Source of the DNA: DASWHD01 sp036393335
GTDB lineage: Bacteria; CG2-30-53-67; CG2-30-70-394
Assembly (NCBI GenBank): GCA_036393335.1
Contig: DASWHD010000070.1
Coordinates: forward strand, 1-19,674
Length of the DNA: 19,674 nt
Reading direction: 5' to 3'
Shown here: positions 13,465 to 19,674 of the stretch, in pieces
Layout of the letters: every line of letters starts with the position of its first letter
How positions within the stretch are numbered: position 1 is the first letter of the stretch
Made by a program: the position numbers and the translations under genes
The notes under the pieces: model-generated
What the model saw: the letters and a program-made list of their open reading frames with translations, nothing else
What the model was told of the DNA's origin: nothing
Databases searched by the model: none

Positions 13465-14079
13465 ATGCCTCCCATCGAGCACCACGTCGAGGTGGCCAAG
13501 GCGTACAGTGAGGCCCGCGCCACGAATGCCGTGGACATGAATAGCCACGTCCGCGCCCTGCTGCAAGGGATCGGCGAGGACCCAGACCGGGAGGGGCTGC
13601 TCAAGACCCCGGACCGAGTGGCCACGGCACTACAATTTCTCACCAGCGGCTATGAAGCGGACCCGGTGGCGGTGCTGAATGAGGCGATCTTCACCGACCG
13701 CTATAACGAGATGGTGATCGTCAAGGACATCGACTTCTTCTCGTTGTGTGAACACCACCTCCTGCCCTTCTTTGGCAAGTGTCACGTCGCGTACATCCCG
13801 AACGGCAGGATCGTAGGGCTGTCCAAGTTGGCTCGTATGGTGGAGATCTATTCTCGCCGGCTTCAGGTCCAGGAGCGGTTGGTCACCCAGATTGCCAACC
13901 TCGTGGACGACCTCCTGAAGCCAAAGGGAGTCGGCGTGATCATGGATGCCACGCACCTGTGCATGGTCATGCGCGGCGTCCAGAAACAGAACTCCACCAC
14001 GGTTTCCTCGTGCATGTTGGGTGAGTTCCACGACGAGGACACCACCCGTGCCGAGTTCCTGCGCCTGGCGGGATACTAG
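13465..14079 (+). CDS. folE: GTP cyclohydrolase I
   Basis: FolE converts GTP to 7,8-dihydroneopterin triphosphate, the first step of folate (and queuosine precursor) synthesis. From ATG 13465 it is 204 residues; a GGGGA sequence about 6 bases upstream favours this over ATG 13426. The zinc site is complete: C95 and H98 in S-L-C-E-H-H, C166 in A-T-H-L-C-M, with catalytic H164. The substrate-binding R-G-V-Q-K-Q-N-S-T segment is present. It is a type IA, zinc-dependent enzyme. It is the only plus-strand gene in the stretch from pfp to glrK and ends at a strong hairpin terminator shared with the convergent mrp gene. Confidence 0.97.
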   Translation: MPPIEHHVEVAKAYSEARATNAVDMNSHVRALLQGIGEDPDREGLLKTPDRVATALQFLTSGYEADPVAVLNEAIFTDRYNEMVIVKDIDFFSLCEHHLLPFFGKCHVAYIPNGRIVGLSKLARMVEIYSRRLQVQERLVTQIANLVDDLLKPKGVGVIMDATHLCMVMRGVQKQNSTTVSSCMLGEFHDEDTTRAEFLRLAGY

Positions 14080-14120
14080 GAAGCAATTGGCTATTAGAGG
14101 TTAGCTGTCGGCTAAGCGCT

Positions 14121-14158
14121 AAACGGGGTGGGAGCCGTAGCTCCCACCCCGTTTTCTT
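14121..14158 (+). terminator. rho-independent terminator of folE, also facing mrp
   Basis: A perfect 15-bp stem (14121-14135 with 14140-14154) encloses a CGTA loop and runs into TTTTCTT on the plus strand. It lies about 40 bases after folE and touches the mrp stop codon. It can therefore also act on minus-strand transcripts, with a shorter U-run. Confidence 0.92.
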
Positions 14159-15239
14159 ACGCCTGACGTAACGTGAAGACCGGCTTCACATGGGTCAGCG
14201 CCTTCTTGAGGTTGGCGCGGGTGACATGCTCGGAGAGGGACTGAGCGATGTCCCGGAACCGCTCCGCCTGTGGGGATTCGGGATGGGCGGCGACCACCGG
14301 CATGCCGGTGTCGCCCCCTTCGCGTACCACCGGATCCAGCGGCACCTTGCCCAGCAGGGGCACGTTGTACTCACTGGCGAGCAGGGCGCCGCCGCCCTCG
14401 GAGAAGATCGCCGTCTCGGTGCCGCAGGAGGGACAGACAAAGGAAGACATGTTCTCGATCACGCCGAGGATCGGGACCTCCACCTTCAGGAACATCCCCA
14501 TGCCTTTCCTCACGTCCGCCACCGCCACATCCTGCGGGGTGGTCACCGACACCGCGCCATCAAGCTTGACTAGCTGCGACAGGGAGAGCTGGGCATCGCC
14601 GGTGCCGGGAGGCAAATCGACCAGGAGGTAGTCGAGATCCCGCCAGTCCACGTCGCCGAGAAGCTGGCGGATCATGCCGTCGATCATCGGGCCGCGCCAG
14701 ATCACCGGATCCTTCTCCTTCACGAAGAAACCGAAGGAGATGTAGTAGACGCCGTGGCTGAGAGCCGGGATGAGCCGCTTGCCGAACAGCTCCACCGGCC
14801 GCTCCACCCCCATCATGGTCGGGATCGAGGGGCCGAGGATGTCCGCATCGAGAATGCCGACCTTGTTGCCCATCTGCGTCAGGGCGACGGCCAAATTCGC
14901 GGTGACTGTTGATTTTCCGACGCCGCCCTTGCCGGAAGAGACCGCGACAATACAGCGCACGTTGGGGATCAAGTTACGCTGCCCATACTCGTGGGAGAGG
15001 GTCTCTTCTTTGACCTCTAGCTCCACCCTATCGACGCCATCGACACTCGCCATCGCCGCGCGCACCCGCGCCTCGAGCTCGGGACGCAGGCGGGAACCCA
15101 CTGCCGGCATGTTGAGCGTAGCGCTGGCTGCTCCGTTCCGAGCCTGCACGTTGGTCACCACCTTGAGCTTGACGACGTCTTCCGACATACCGGGGTAGAC
15201 AACCTTTTCCAGGGCCTCCATCACTTTCTCAGTGCTCAT
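14157..15239 (-). CDS. apbC: Mrp/ApbC iron-sulfur cluster carrier ATPase
   Basis: This P-loop NTPase binds a [4Fe-4S] cluster and transfers it to apo-proteins in the cytoplasm. The protein is 360 residues. Residues 1-80 are a MIP18/DUF59-type domain. The deviant Walker A S-S-G-K-G-G-V-G-K-S-T is at 101-111, D-A-D-I-L-G-P-S-I-P at 131-140, and V-D-L-P-P-G-T-G-D at 207-215. The cluster-binding pair is C269 and C272 in V-C-P-S-C-G. AGGAGAAATA directly before the ATG is a strong ribosome-binding site. Proximity to dcd matches a common gammaproteobacterial arrangement (dcd-apbC-metG), but metG is not in the window. Confidence 0.96.
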   Translation of the reverse strand: MSTEKVMEALEKVVYPGMSEDVVKLKVVTNVQARNGAASATLNMPAVGSRLRPELEARVRAAMASVDGVDRVELEVKEETLSHEYGQRNLIPNVRCIVAVSSGKGGVGKSTVTANLAVALTQMGNKVGILDADILGPSIPTMMGVERPVELFGKRLIPALSHGVYYISFGFFVKEKDPVIWRGPMIDGMIRQLLGDVDWRDLDYLLVDLPPGTGDAQLSLSQLVKLDGAVSVTTPQDVAVADVRKGMGMFLKVEVPILGVIENMSSFVCPSCGTETAIFSEGGGALLASEYNVPLLGKVPLDPVVREGGDTGMPVVAAHPESPQAERFRDIAQSLSEHVTRANLKKALTHVKPVFTLRQA

Positions 15240-15312
15240 TATTTCTCCTTGGTGTGCTTGATCCGCGCGACTGCCGCAGGCGCAGGCCGATTATCACGAC
15301 AGCGATGGGGAC

Positions 15313-15350
15313 AAAAAAAGGAACGCCCCTTGCCGCATGGCAAGGGGCGT
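15313..15350 (-). terminator. rho-independent terminator of the zinc-ribbon gene
   Basis: On the minus strand, ACGCCCCTTGCC pairs perfectly with GGCAAGGGGCGT (12 bp, 4-base loop) and is followed by TTCC and seven T. It lies about 70 bases after the zinc-ribbon gene and before mrp, so the two genes are separate transcription units. Confidence 0.9.
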
Positions 15351-15417
15351 GGCGTCACAAGCGACGTAACGGGACCGCGAGGGAGGGAACGGCCCCTTAT
15401 TTGCTATTTGCTGAACC

Positions 15418-15639
15418 CTACTCCTCGTAGGAGGTCGGCACGACCCTGTGGCGGAAGCGGCTTCCTTTGCGCGGCCCAGGGGGCTCGAGGCGCGGCCCGG
15501 AATGGAAGAAAACGTAATTCCCACAGATGTAACAGCGGTAGTAGTGGGAATCCATGGAATCACTCTGGAGATTGCTGGCGCTGTCCACGCACAGCATCTT
15601 TTCCATCTGCATGGGCGAGGAGCACTTGGGGCAGTTCAT
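15418..15639 (-). CDS. small zinc-ribbon protein of unknown function
   Basis: The predicted product has 73 residues. Two cysteine pairs, C3-x-x-C6 and C36-x-x-C39 (R-C-Y-I-C-G-N-Y), form an apparent zinc ribbon, with an extra C17. The C-terminal third is basic and proline-rich (G-P-R-L-E-P-P-G-P-R-K-G-S-R). GGAGG lies 8 bases before the ATG, and a strong terminator follows, so it is very probably a real gene. No known function; nucleic-acid or protein binding is possible. The 378-base gap upstream (15640-16018) shows no gene and only weak promoter-like AT-rich patches near 15670-15680 and 15800-15845. Confidence 0.75.
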   Translation of the reverse strand: MNCPKCSSPMQMEKMLCVDSASNLQSDSMDSHYYRCYICGNYVFFHSGPRLEPPGPRKGSRFRHRVVPTSYEE

Positions 15640-16018
15640 CCTCTGTACCTCCGATGCGACTGTTGCCGAGACGATTTATCACTCACTGGGGACTTCCCAG
15701 ACCCACCGGGGTCGGGCCATCACCACGAAATTGTTCTTCCTCCACGCGGCGGATGACCCTCCTCTTTGCCGTCGTGCCACCTCGCTTCTTGGTCTGCAAC
15801 CATCCAAAAGACTTTTTCTATCGTATTCATTTTGAAATAAAGTTAGCGGATCACCCTTCCATCGTCAAGTTGTAGCCGATCCCACCATCCATTGCCACGA
15901 TGGAACGCACCGGAAGACTCCGATTCGCGCGACAGGTGTTCGCGGGCCGGTCGAGGACAGGGCGAGAAGAGTTGGATGAGACACAGGCGCGCAACGGATA
16001 CACGGCCAGAGCCGCGGA

Positions 16019-17389
16019 TCACTGAAAGTCGGAGCGCTTCAGGTGATAGCGCTTCATGAGCCCGTAGAAATCGGTGCGGTGCTTCCCGGCCATGCGCGCG
16101 GCGTTAGTGACGTTGCCGCCGGCTGCCCGTAACACGCTGATCAGGTAGGAACGGTCGAATCGCGCACGCGCGTCACGCAACGGGAGGAACTCGCCACCCA
16201 CGACCTCGGAGACCGACGCGGTGGCTCCTTGGAGCGAGAAGTCGTCCGGCGAGAGAACACCGCCATCGCTGAGAGCCACTGCCACCTCGATGCGATTCCG
16301 TAGCTCGCGGACATTGCCTGGCCACGAATAACCGCGCAGGCGATCGAGCGCGTCTCTCCCGATATCCACGGGAGCGCCCACCCGCCCCTCTTGAAACTCC
16401 GCGAGAAACACCAGGGCCAGTGGCTCGATGTCGTCCAGTCGCTCGCGCAATGGTGGGATGTGCAAGGGTAGGACGTCGATGCGGTAAAAGAGATCTTCGC
16501 GAAATCTGCCCTCGGCGACGAGCTGCCGTAGGTCCTGGTGGGTAGCCGCAACCACGCGTACGTCGACCTCCACCGATCGGCTACTCCCTACCGGGAGGAC
16601 TTCCCGGTCTTGGAGCACCCGCAGGAGCTTCACCTGCGTTTGGAGAGGGGCATCGCCGATTTCGTCCAGCAACAAGGTACCACCGTGGGCGGCGCGGAAA
16701 TGACCCTCGCGGGCGGCATGGGCACCCGTGAAGGCACCGCGCTCGTGACCGAACAGTTCGCTTTCCAACAGCTCCCCCGGAATTGCTCCGCAGTTTACTG
16801 CACGGAACGGGCCCTGCCGACGGCGACTGCTGAGGTGAAGGGTCCGTGCCACCACCTCCTTACCGGTTCCGGTCTCGCCTGTGATCAGGACACTGGAATC
16901 GACGCGGGCCAGCCGTCGCACCTGATCCCACACCCGCTGCATGGCGCCGCTCGCGGCGACGAATGGCGGCTCTGCTGCAGGCGCCTCCACTCGCGCCGGC
17001 CCGGGAGCGCGGCCACGGAGGGCGGCGCGCACCCGTCGCAGGAGCTGAACGCCCTCATATGGCTTTTCCAGGAAATCGAAGGCCCCGAGGCGCATCGCCT
17101 GGACCGCGCTGCCGACATCGCCGTGCGCGGTCAGGATGATCACCGGTAACCCCGGATCGCGCGCGTGGAGCCGTTGCAGCAATTCCATGCCGTCCATCCC
17201 GTCCATGCGCAGGTCGGTGACAACGACATCGAAGCACTGGCCCTCCGTGGCGGCGACCGCAGCCTCGCCACTCGCCACGCAATGCACACCATAACCCTCT
17301 GTCTTCAAGCGCATCTCAAGGACACCGAGGATACTTGGGTCGTCGTCCACCAAGAGCACGGTGGGGCTTTGGGTCGCGAACTCGATCAC
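16019..17389 (-). CDS. glrR: sigma-54-dependent response regulator GlrR/QseF
   Basis: This 456-residue regulator activates sigma-54 promoters when phosphorylated by the partner kinase. The receiver domain (about 10-122) has D15/D16, phosphoacceptor D59 in V-V-T-D-L-R-M, T87 and K109. The AAA+ domain has Walker A G-E-T-G-T-G-K-E at 171-178, the sigma-54-contacting G-A-F-T-G-A loop at 218-223 and Walker B L-L-L-D-E-I-G at 239-245. A Fis-type helix-turn-helix lies at about 425-447. The start is a GTG overlapping the upstream lipoprotein gene's stop as GTGA. In enteric bacteria the orthologue controls envelope-stress small RNAs and is followed by glnB; glnB is absent here. Targets in this organism are unknown. 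Confidence 0.93.
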   Translation of the reverse strand: MIEFATQSPTVLLVDDDPSILGVLEMRLKTEGYGVHCVASGEAAVAATEGQCFDVVVTDLRMDGMDGMELLQRLHARDPGLPVIILTAHGDVGSAVQAMRLGAFDFLEKPYEGVQLLRRVRAALRGRAPGPARVEAPAAEPPFVAASGAMQRVWDQVRRLARVDSSVLITGETGTGKEVVARTLHLSSRRRQGPFRAVNCGAIPGELLESELFGHERGAFTGAHAAREGHFRAAHGGTLLLDEIGDAPLQTQVKLLRVLQDREVLPVGSSRSVEVDVRVVAATHQDLRQLVAEGRFREDLFYRIDVLPLHIPPLRERLDDIEPLALVFLAEFQEGRVGAPVDIGRDALDRLRGYSWPGNVRELRNRIEVAVALSDGGVLSPDDFSLQGATASVSEVVGGEFLPLRDARARFDRSYLISVLRAAGGNVTNAARMAGKHRTDFYGLMKRYHLKRSDFQ

Positions 17390-18015
17390 GGTTGGGGGTC
17401 TCCAGGAAGGGGGGCCAAGTCGATTGCTTTCAGCGTCTCCAACTCATGACGAACCTCCTTCACCTCGGTTCTCAGCCGTTCCAGCTCGGCCTCACACTGG
17501 GCTACCTGACCGGTCACGGAACGCCGATCGGCACCTTCCGCTTTTAGGGAGGCGAAGAGCGCCAAAAGGGTTCGCGCCACCGCTCCTGCGCCGCCATCCT
17601 CTGGGTCGAGGGTGCTCGCACGTTCCAGCCATTCCTGCGCCGCGCTCCCATCCCCGACGCTCTGGGCGGGGGGTAACAACGCCACGGCACCACGCAACCA
17701 CGCCGCCGCACGCTGCCGATCGGCCACGGATGGATCTTCCCCCATCTTGCGCAACGCCTCCTGTTCGTCGGGAAGGGGCACGGACCTCCCCCCCTCCTCT
17801 TCCACGCCGCTGACAAATGGCCAGCGTGGCGACCACGAGCGCACGTTGGCACACCCGGACAGACAAGCGATGGCGACGACCAGGACACCGGCCTGCCACC
17901 GCCGAACTGCCAGTGTCTGCGCCCCGGGCACATCCGTGGCGCCGGCGCGCGGCGCGGCCCGGTGAGCGATGGAGGTCCTTTCCGACCCACGGTTATTCAG
18001 GGGCGCTGCTGGCAT
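17386..18015 (-). CDS. qseG: QseG-like outer-membrane lipoprotein
   Basis: The protein has 209 residues from ATG 18015, chosen because GAGGAAA lies about 6 bases upstream; the longer frame to 18183 lies inside the kinase gene. A hydrophobic stretch ending A-C-L-S-G-C is a lipobox, so the mature protein is a lipidated protein of the cell envelope. The rest is helical, with a C-terminal coiled coil (E-L-E-R-L-R-T-E-V-K-E-V-R-H-E-L-E). Position between the kinase and regulator genes matches QseG/YfhG, which in enteric bacteria activates the kinase from the outer membrane. Sequence similarity to enteric QseG is low by eye, so the assignment rests on order, lipobox and length. It overlaps glrK by 23 bases and glrR by 4. 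Confidence 0.75.
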   Translation of the reverse strand: MPAAPLNNRGSERTSIAHRAAPRAGATDVPGAQTLAVRRWQAGVLVVAIACLSGCANVRSWSPRWPFVSGVEEEGGRSVPLPDEQEALRKMGEDPSVADRQRAAAWLRGAVALLPPAQSVGDGSAAQEWLERASTLDPEDGGAGAVARTLLALFASLKAEGADRRSVTGQVAQCEAELERLRTEVKEVRHELETLKAIDLAPLPGDPQP

Positions 18016-19591
18016 GCGGTTTCCTCTGCGCCGATGGCAGGCGAACGATGAAACGTGATCCATTTCCAGGGGTACTCTCCACCGCCAACTCGCCCTGGTG
18101 GTCCCGAACGATGAGCTGCGCGATGGCCAGGCCCAGCCCACTGCCCGGCAAATCGGGGTTAACGCCCGGGTGGGCACGCTCAAACCTCTGGAAGATCCGT
18201 GACAGATCCTCCGGCGCGATCCCGAGCCCGTCGTCGCACACCGCGACCACGGCCCACGCCTTACCGTTTCGCTCCTCCTCCATCGCTTCGAACCACACCC
18301 TCCCGCCGGGGCGGTTGTATTTCACGGCGTTGGTCACCAAGTTGGTAAACACCTGAGTCAGGCGCTCTGGGTCGCCCCGGACGACGGCACCGTCGGAGAA
18401 GACCGGGCCAACCAGCTCCACCTCGCGGCGATCGGCGAACAGGGTCAGTCCTTCCAGGCACCGGGAGAGCAGCTCGGCGAGGCTCACGTCTTCGAAGTAG
18501 TAGGCCATCCGTCCGGCACGGATCCTTGAAAAATCAAGAATTTGACCCGTGCGCTGTTGCATCCTCCCGAGCTCCTGGTGACTGATCTTCAACAACCTGC
18601 GCTGCTCCTCGGTCGTTGGGCCAGCCACCCCTTCGAGCATCATCGCATTGGCCTCGAAGAGGGAGGTGAGGGGCGTCTTCAGCTCGTGGGAGCAACTGGC
18701 CAGGAACTCCTCCTTCAATGAATCAATCTCCGCCAGTTGGCGGGCCATGCGGTTGGCAGAGTGGGCCAGGTCCCCGATCTCGTCGCTGCGCACCACCTTC
18801 ACCTGGAAATCGAAATCTCCCTCCGCCCAGCGCCGGATCCCGACACTCACCTGCATGAGTGGCCGGGTGACGTGGCGATACGTCCAGTAGGCGATGGCCA
18901 CGCCGACCGCCATCGCCGCCAGCCATCCCCCCAAGCTGACCCGCCACGCATGGCGCACTGCCAGCTGGCTGTGGCTGAGACGCGCCTCCATGGCCTCCTG
19001 AAGGCCATTGCGGACCCCCGCGAGAAAGGACGCGAAGATGTCCAATGCAGCGTCGATCTCGCCAATCGACTGCGCATGCAGGGCGGGTGGCTCGGGCAAG
19101 GTAGTGAGCATGCCCTCGGTCCAGAGGGCACGATGGGTCGTTTGGGCACCTTCGAGGGCGCGGTGCCACTCGGGCTGAGGGCTCGCCAGGATCAGCTCGG
19201 TGAGCGATTCCTCCAGTCGCTGCGCGAGCTGAAAGGCCCGCTCCACGAACGCCGGATCATCAGTCACCATCGCCTTTTTCGCCAGGTTGGACTCGGCACG
19301 CATGAGATCGATACAGCGGCCGATGGCGATGTAGCGGGGCATGTCGTCCTGCAGGAGGTCTGTTACCTCGCCCTCCTGAACGCCAAGTTGTGCGAGGACG
19401 TAAAGACCGAGACACGCGACTACCCCGCCCAATAGCAGATAGCCGATAAGAAATTTGAATAACAGACGAGACGCTAGAGCACGGACCAATTGTCGCCCCA
19501 AAATGCACGGAGAATGATCGTGGCACCGGCCCCAGGGCGGGTCAAACCGCCCGGCTCGTTGTTGACCCTTCTTATGAACCTTACCTACCAT
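17993..19591 (-). CDS. glrK: sensor histidine kinase GlrK/QseE
   Basis: A 532-residue inner-membrane kinase. Membrane segments lie at about 45-68 and 217-237, with a helical periplasmic sensor between them, then HAMP (about 238-290). The HisKA box has H302 in C-S-H-E-L-K-T-P-L-T-S. The ATPase domain has N417/N421 in N-L-V-T-N-A-V-K-Y-N, D-D-G-L-G-I at 453-458, F-Q-R-F at 467-470 and G-S-G-L-G-L at 483-488. It phosphorylates GlrR. ATG 19591 has a GAGGGG sequence about 8 bases upstream but yields an unusual 40-residue basic, Cys/His-containing head. TTG codons at 19489 or 19501 would give a normal GlrK start. It is the first gene of glrK-qseG-glrR. Confidence 0.92.
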   Translation of the reverse strand: MVGKVHKKGQQRAGRFDPPWGRCHDHSPCILGRQLVRALASRLLFKFLIGYLLLGGVVACLGLYVLAQLGVQEGEVTDLLQDDMPRYIAIGRCIDLMRAESNLAKKAMVTDDPAFVERAFQLAQRLEESLTELILASPQPEWHRALEGAQTTHRALWTEGMLTTLPEPPALHAQSIGEIDAALDIFASFLAGVRNGLQEAMEARLSHSQLAVRHAWRVSLGGWLAAMAVGVAIAYWTYRHVTRPLMQVSVGIRRWAEGDFDFQVKVVRSDEIGDLAHSANRMARQLAEIDSLKEEFLASCSHELKTPLTSLFEANAMMLEGVAGPTTEEQRRLLKISHQELGRMQQRTGQILDFSRIRAGRMAYYFEDVSLAELLSRCLEGLTLFADRREVELVGPVFSDGAVVRGDPERLTQVFTNLVTNAVKYNRPGGRVWFEAMEEERNGKAWAVVAVCDDGLGIAPEDLSRIFQRFERAHPGVNPDLPGSGLGLAIAQLIVRDHQGELAVESTPGNGSRFIVRLPSAQRKPHASSAPE

Positions 19592-19648
19592 CCCGTGGCC
19601 CCTCGGCGACCGGTGCCCCGGTGGCTCGCCACCATGTCCATCCCGAGC

Positions 19649-19666
19649 CTAGCCCGCATTTCTCAC
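19649..19666 (-). repeat. 18-bp dispersed repeat GTGAGAAATGCGGGCTAG, copy E
   Basis: Exact inverted copy of the repeat at 980-997, about 58 bases before the glrK start and at the window edge. It shows the repeat is spread over the chromosome, not confined to the accessory island. Confidence 0.8.
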
Positions 19667-19674
19667 CACGAATC

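Noticed and set aside
15640..16018. Gene in the gap between the zinc-ribbon gene and glrR
   Set aside because: Open frames across it have no ribosome-binding site or family resemblance and extend into neighbouring genes on the wrong strand.

Overview
The window looks like a high-GC gammaproteobacterial chromosome, probably a Chromatiales-like or related lineage. The evidence is a GlrK/QseE - QseG-like lipoprotein - GlrR/QseF operon, an hflK-hflC pair, dcd lying near an apbC/mrp gene, a pyrophosphate-type phosphofructokinase of the kind known from gammaproteobacterial methanotrophs and chemoautotrophs, and many REP-like palindromes. The lineage call is inference from gene content; no rRNA or tRNA gene is visible.

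Layout. Positions 1-193 hold the 3' end of a lactate/malate dehydrogenase gene. Positions 194-4150 form an accessory stretch. It contains a vapBC toxin-antitoxin pair with a palindromic operator candidate, an IS1182-like element (998-2635) with perfect 14-bp inverted repeats and a CTAG target duplication, and a two-gene unit on the minus strand (a small helical protein plus a DUF6036-like nucleotidyltransferase). That two-gene unit is bracketed by inverted copies of a composite repeat. Positions 4153-6777 encode leucyl-tRNA synthetase. Positions 6778-7233 are a repeat-rich gap with two kinds of REP-like element and a near-perfect 31-bp-arm hairpin. Positions 7234-9140 encode HflC and HflK (minus strand). 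Positions 9341-10212 encode a rubrerythrin-type ferritin-like protein and a small unknown protein (plus strand). Positions 10331-11557 encode the PPi-type phosphofructokinase.

Positions 11743-12099 hold an ArsC/Spx-like thioredoxin-fold gene whose first redox cysteine codon is an in-frame TGA. A SECIS-like hairpin follows the TGA, so this is a strong selenoprotein candidate and the most notable observation. Next come dcd and a CopD-like membrane protein (minus), folE (plus), a shared bidirectional terminator, apbC/mrp (minus), a small zinc-ribbon protein with its own terminator, and the glrR, qseG-like and glrK genes (minus, translationally overlapping) up to the right edge.

How they fit: most single genes are housekeeping (translation, membrane-protease control, folate and pyrimidine synthesis, Fe-S cluster delivery, glycolysis, envelope-stress signalling). 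The interesting signals sit in the accessory island beside leuS, in the nested palindromic repeats, and in the recoded redox gene.
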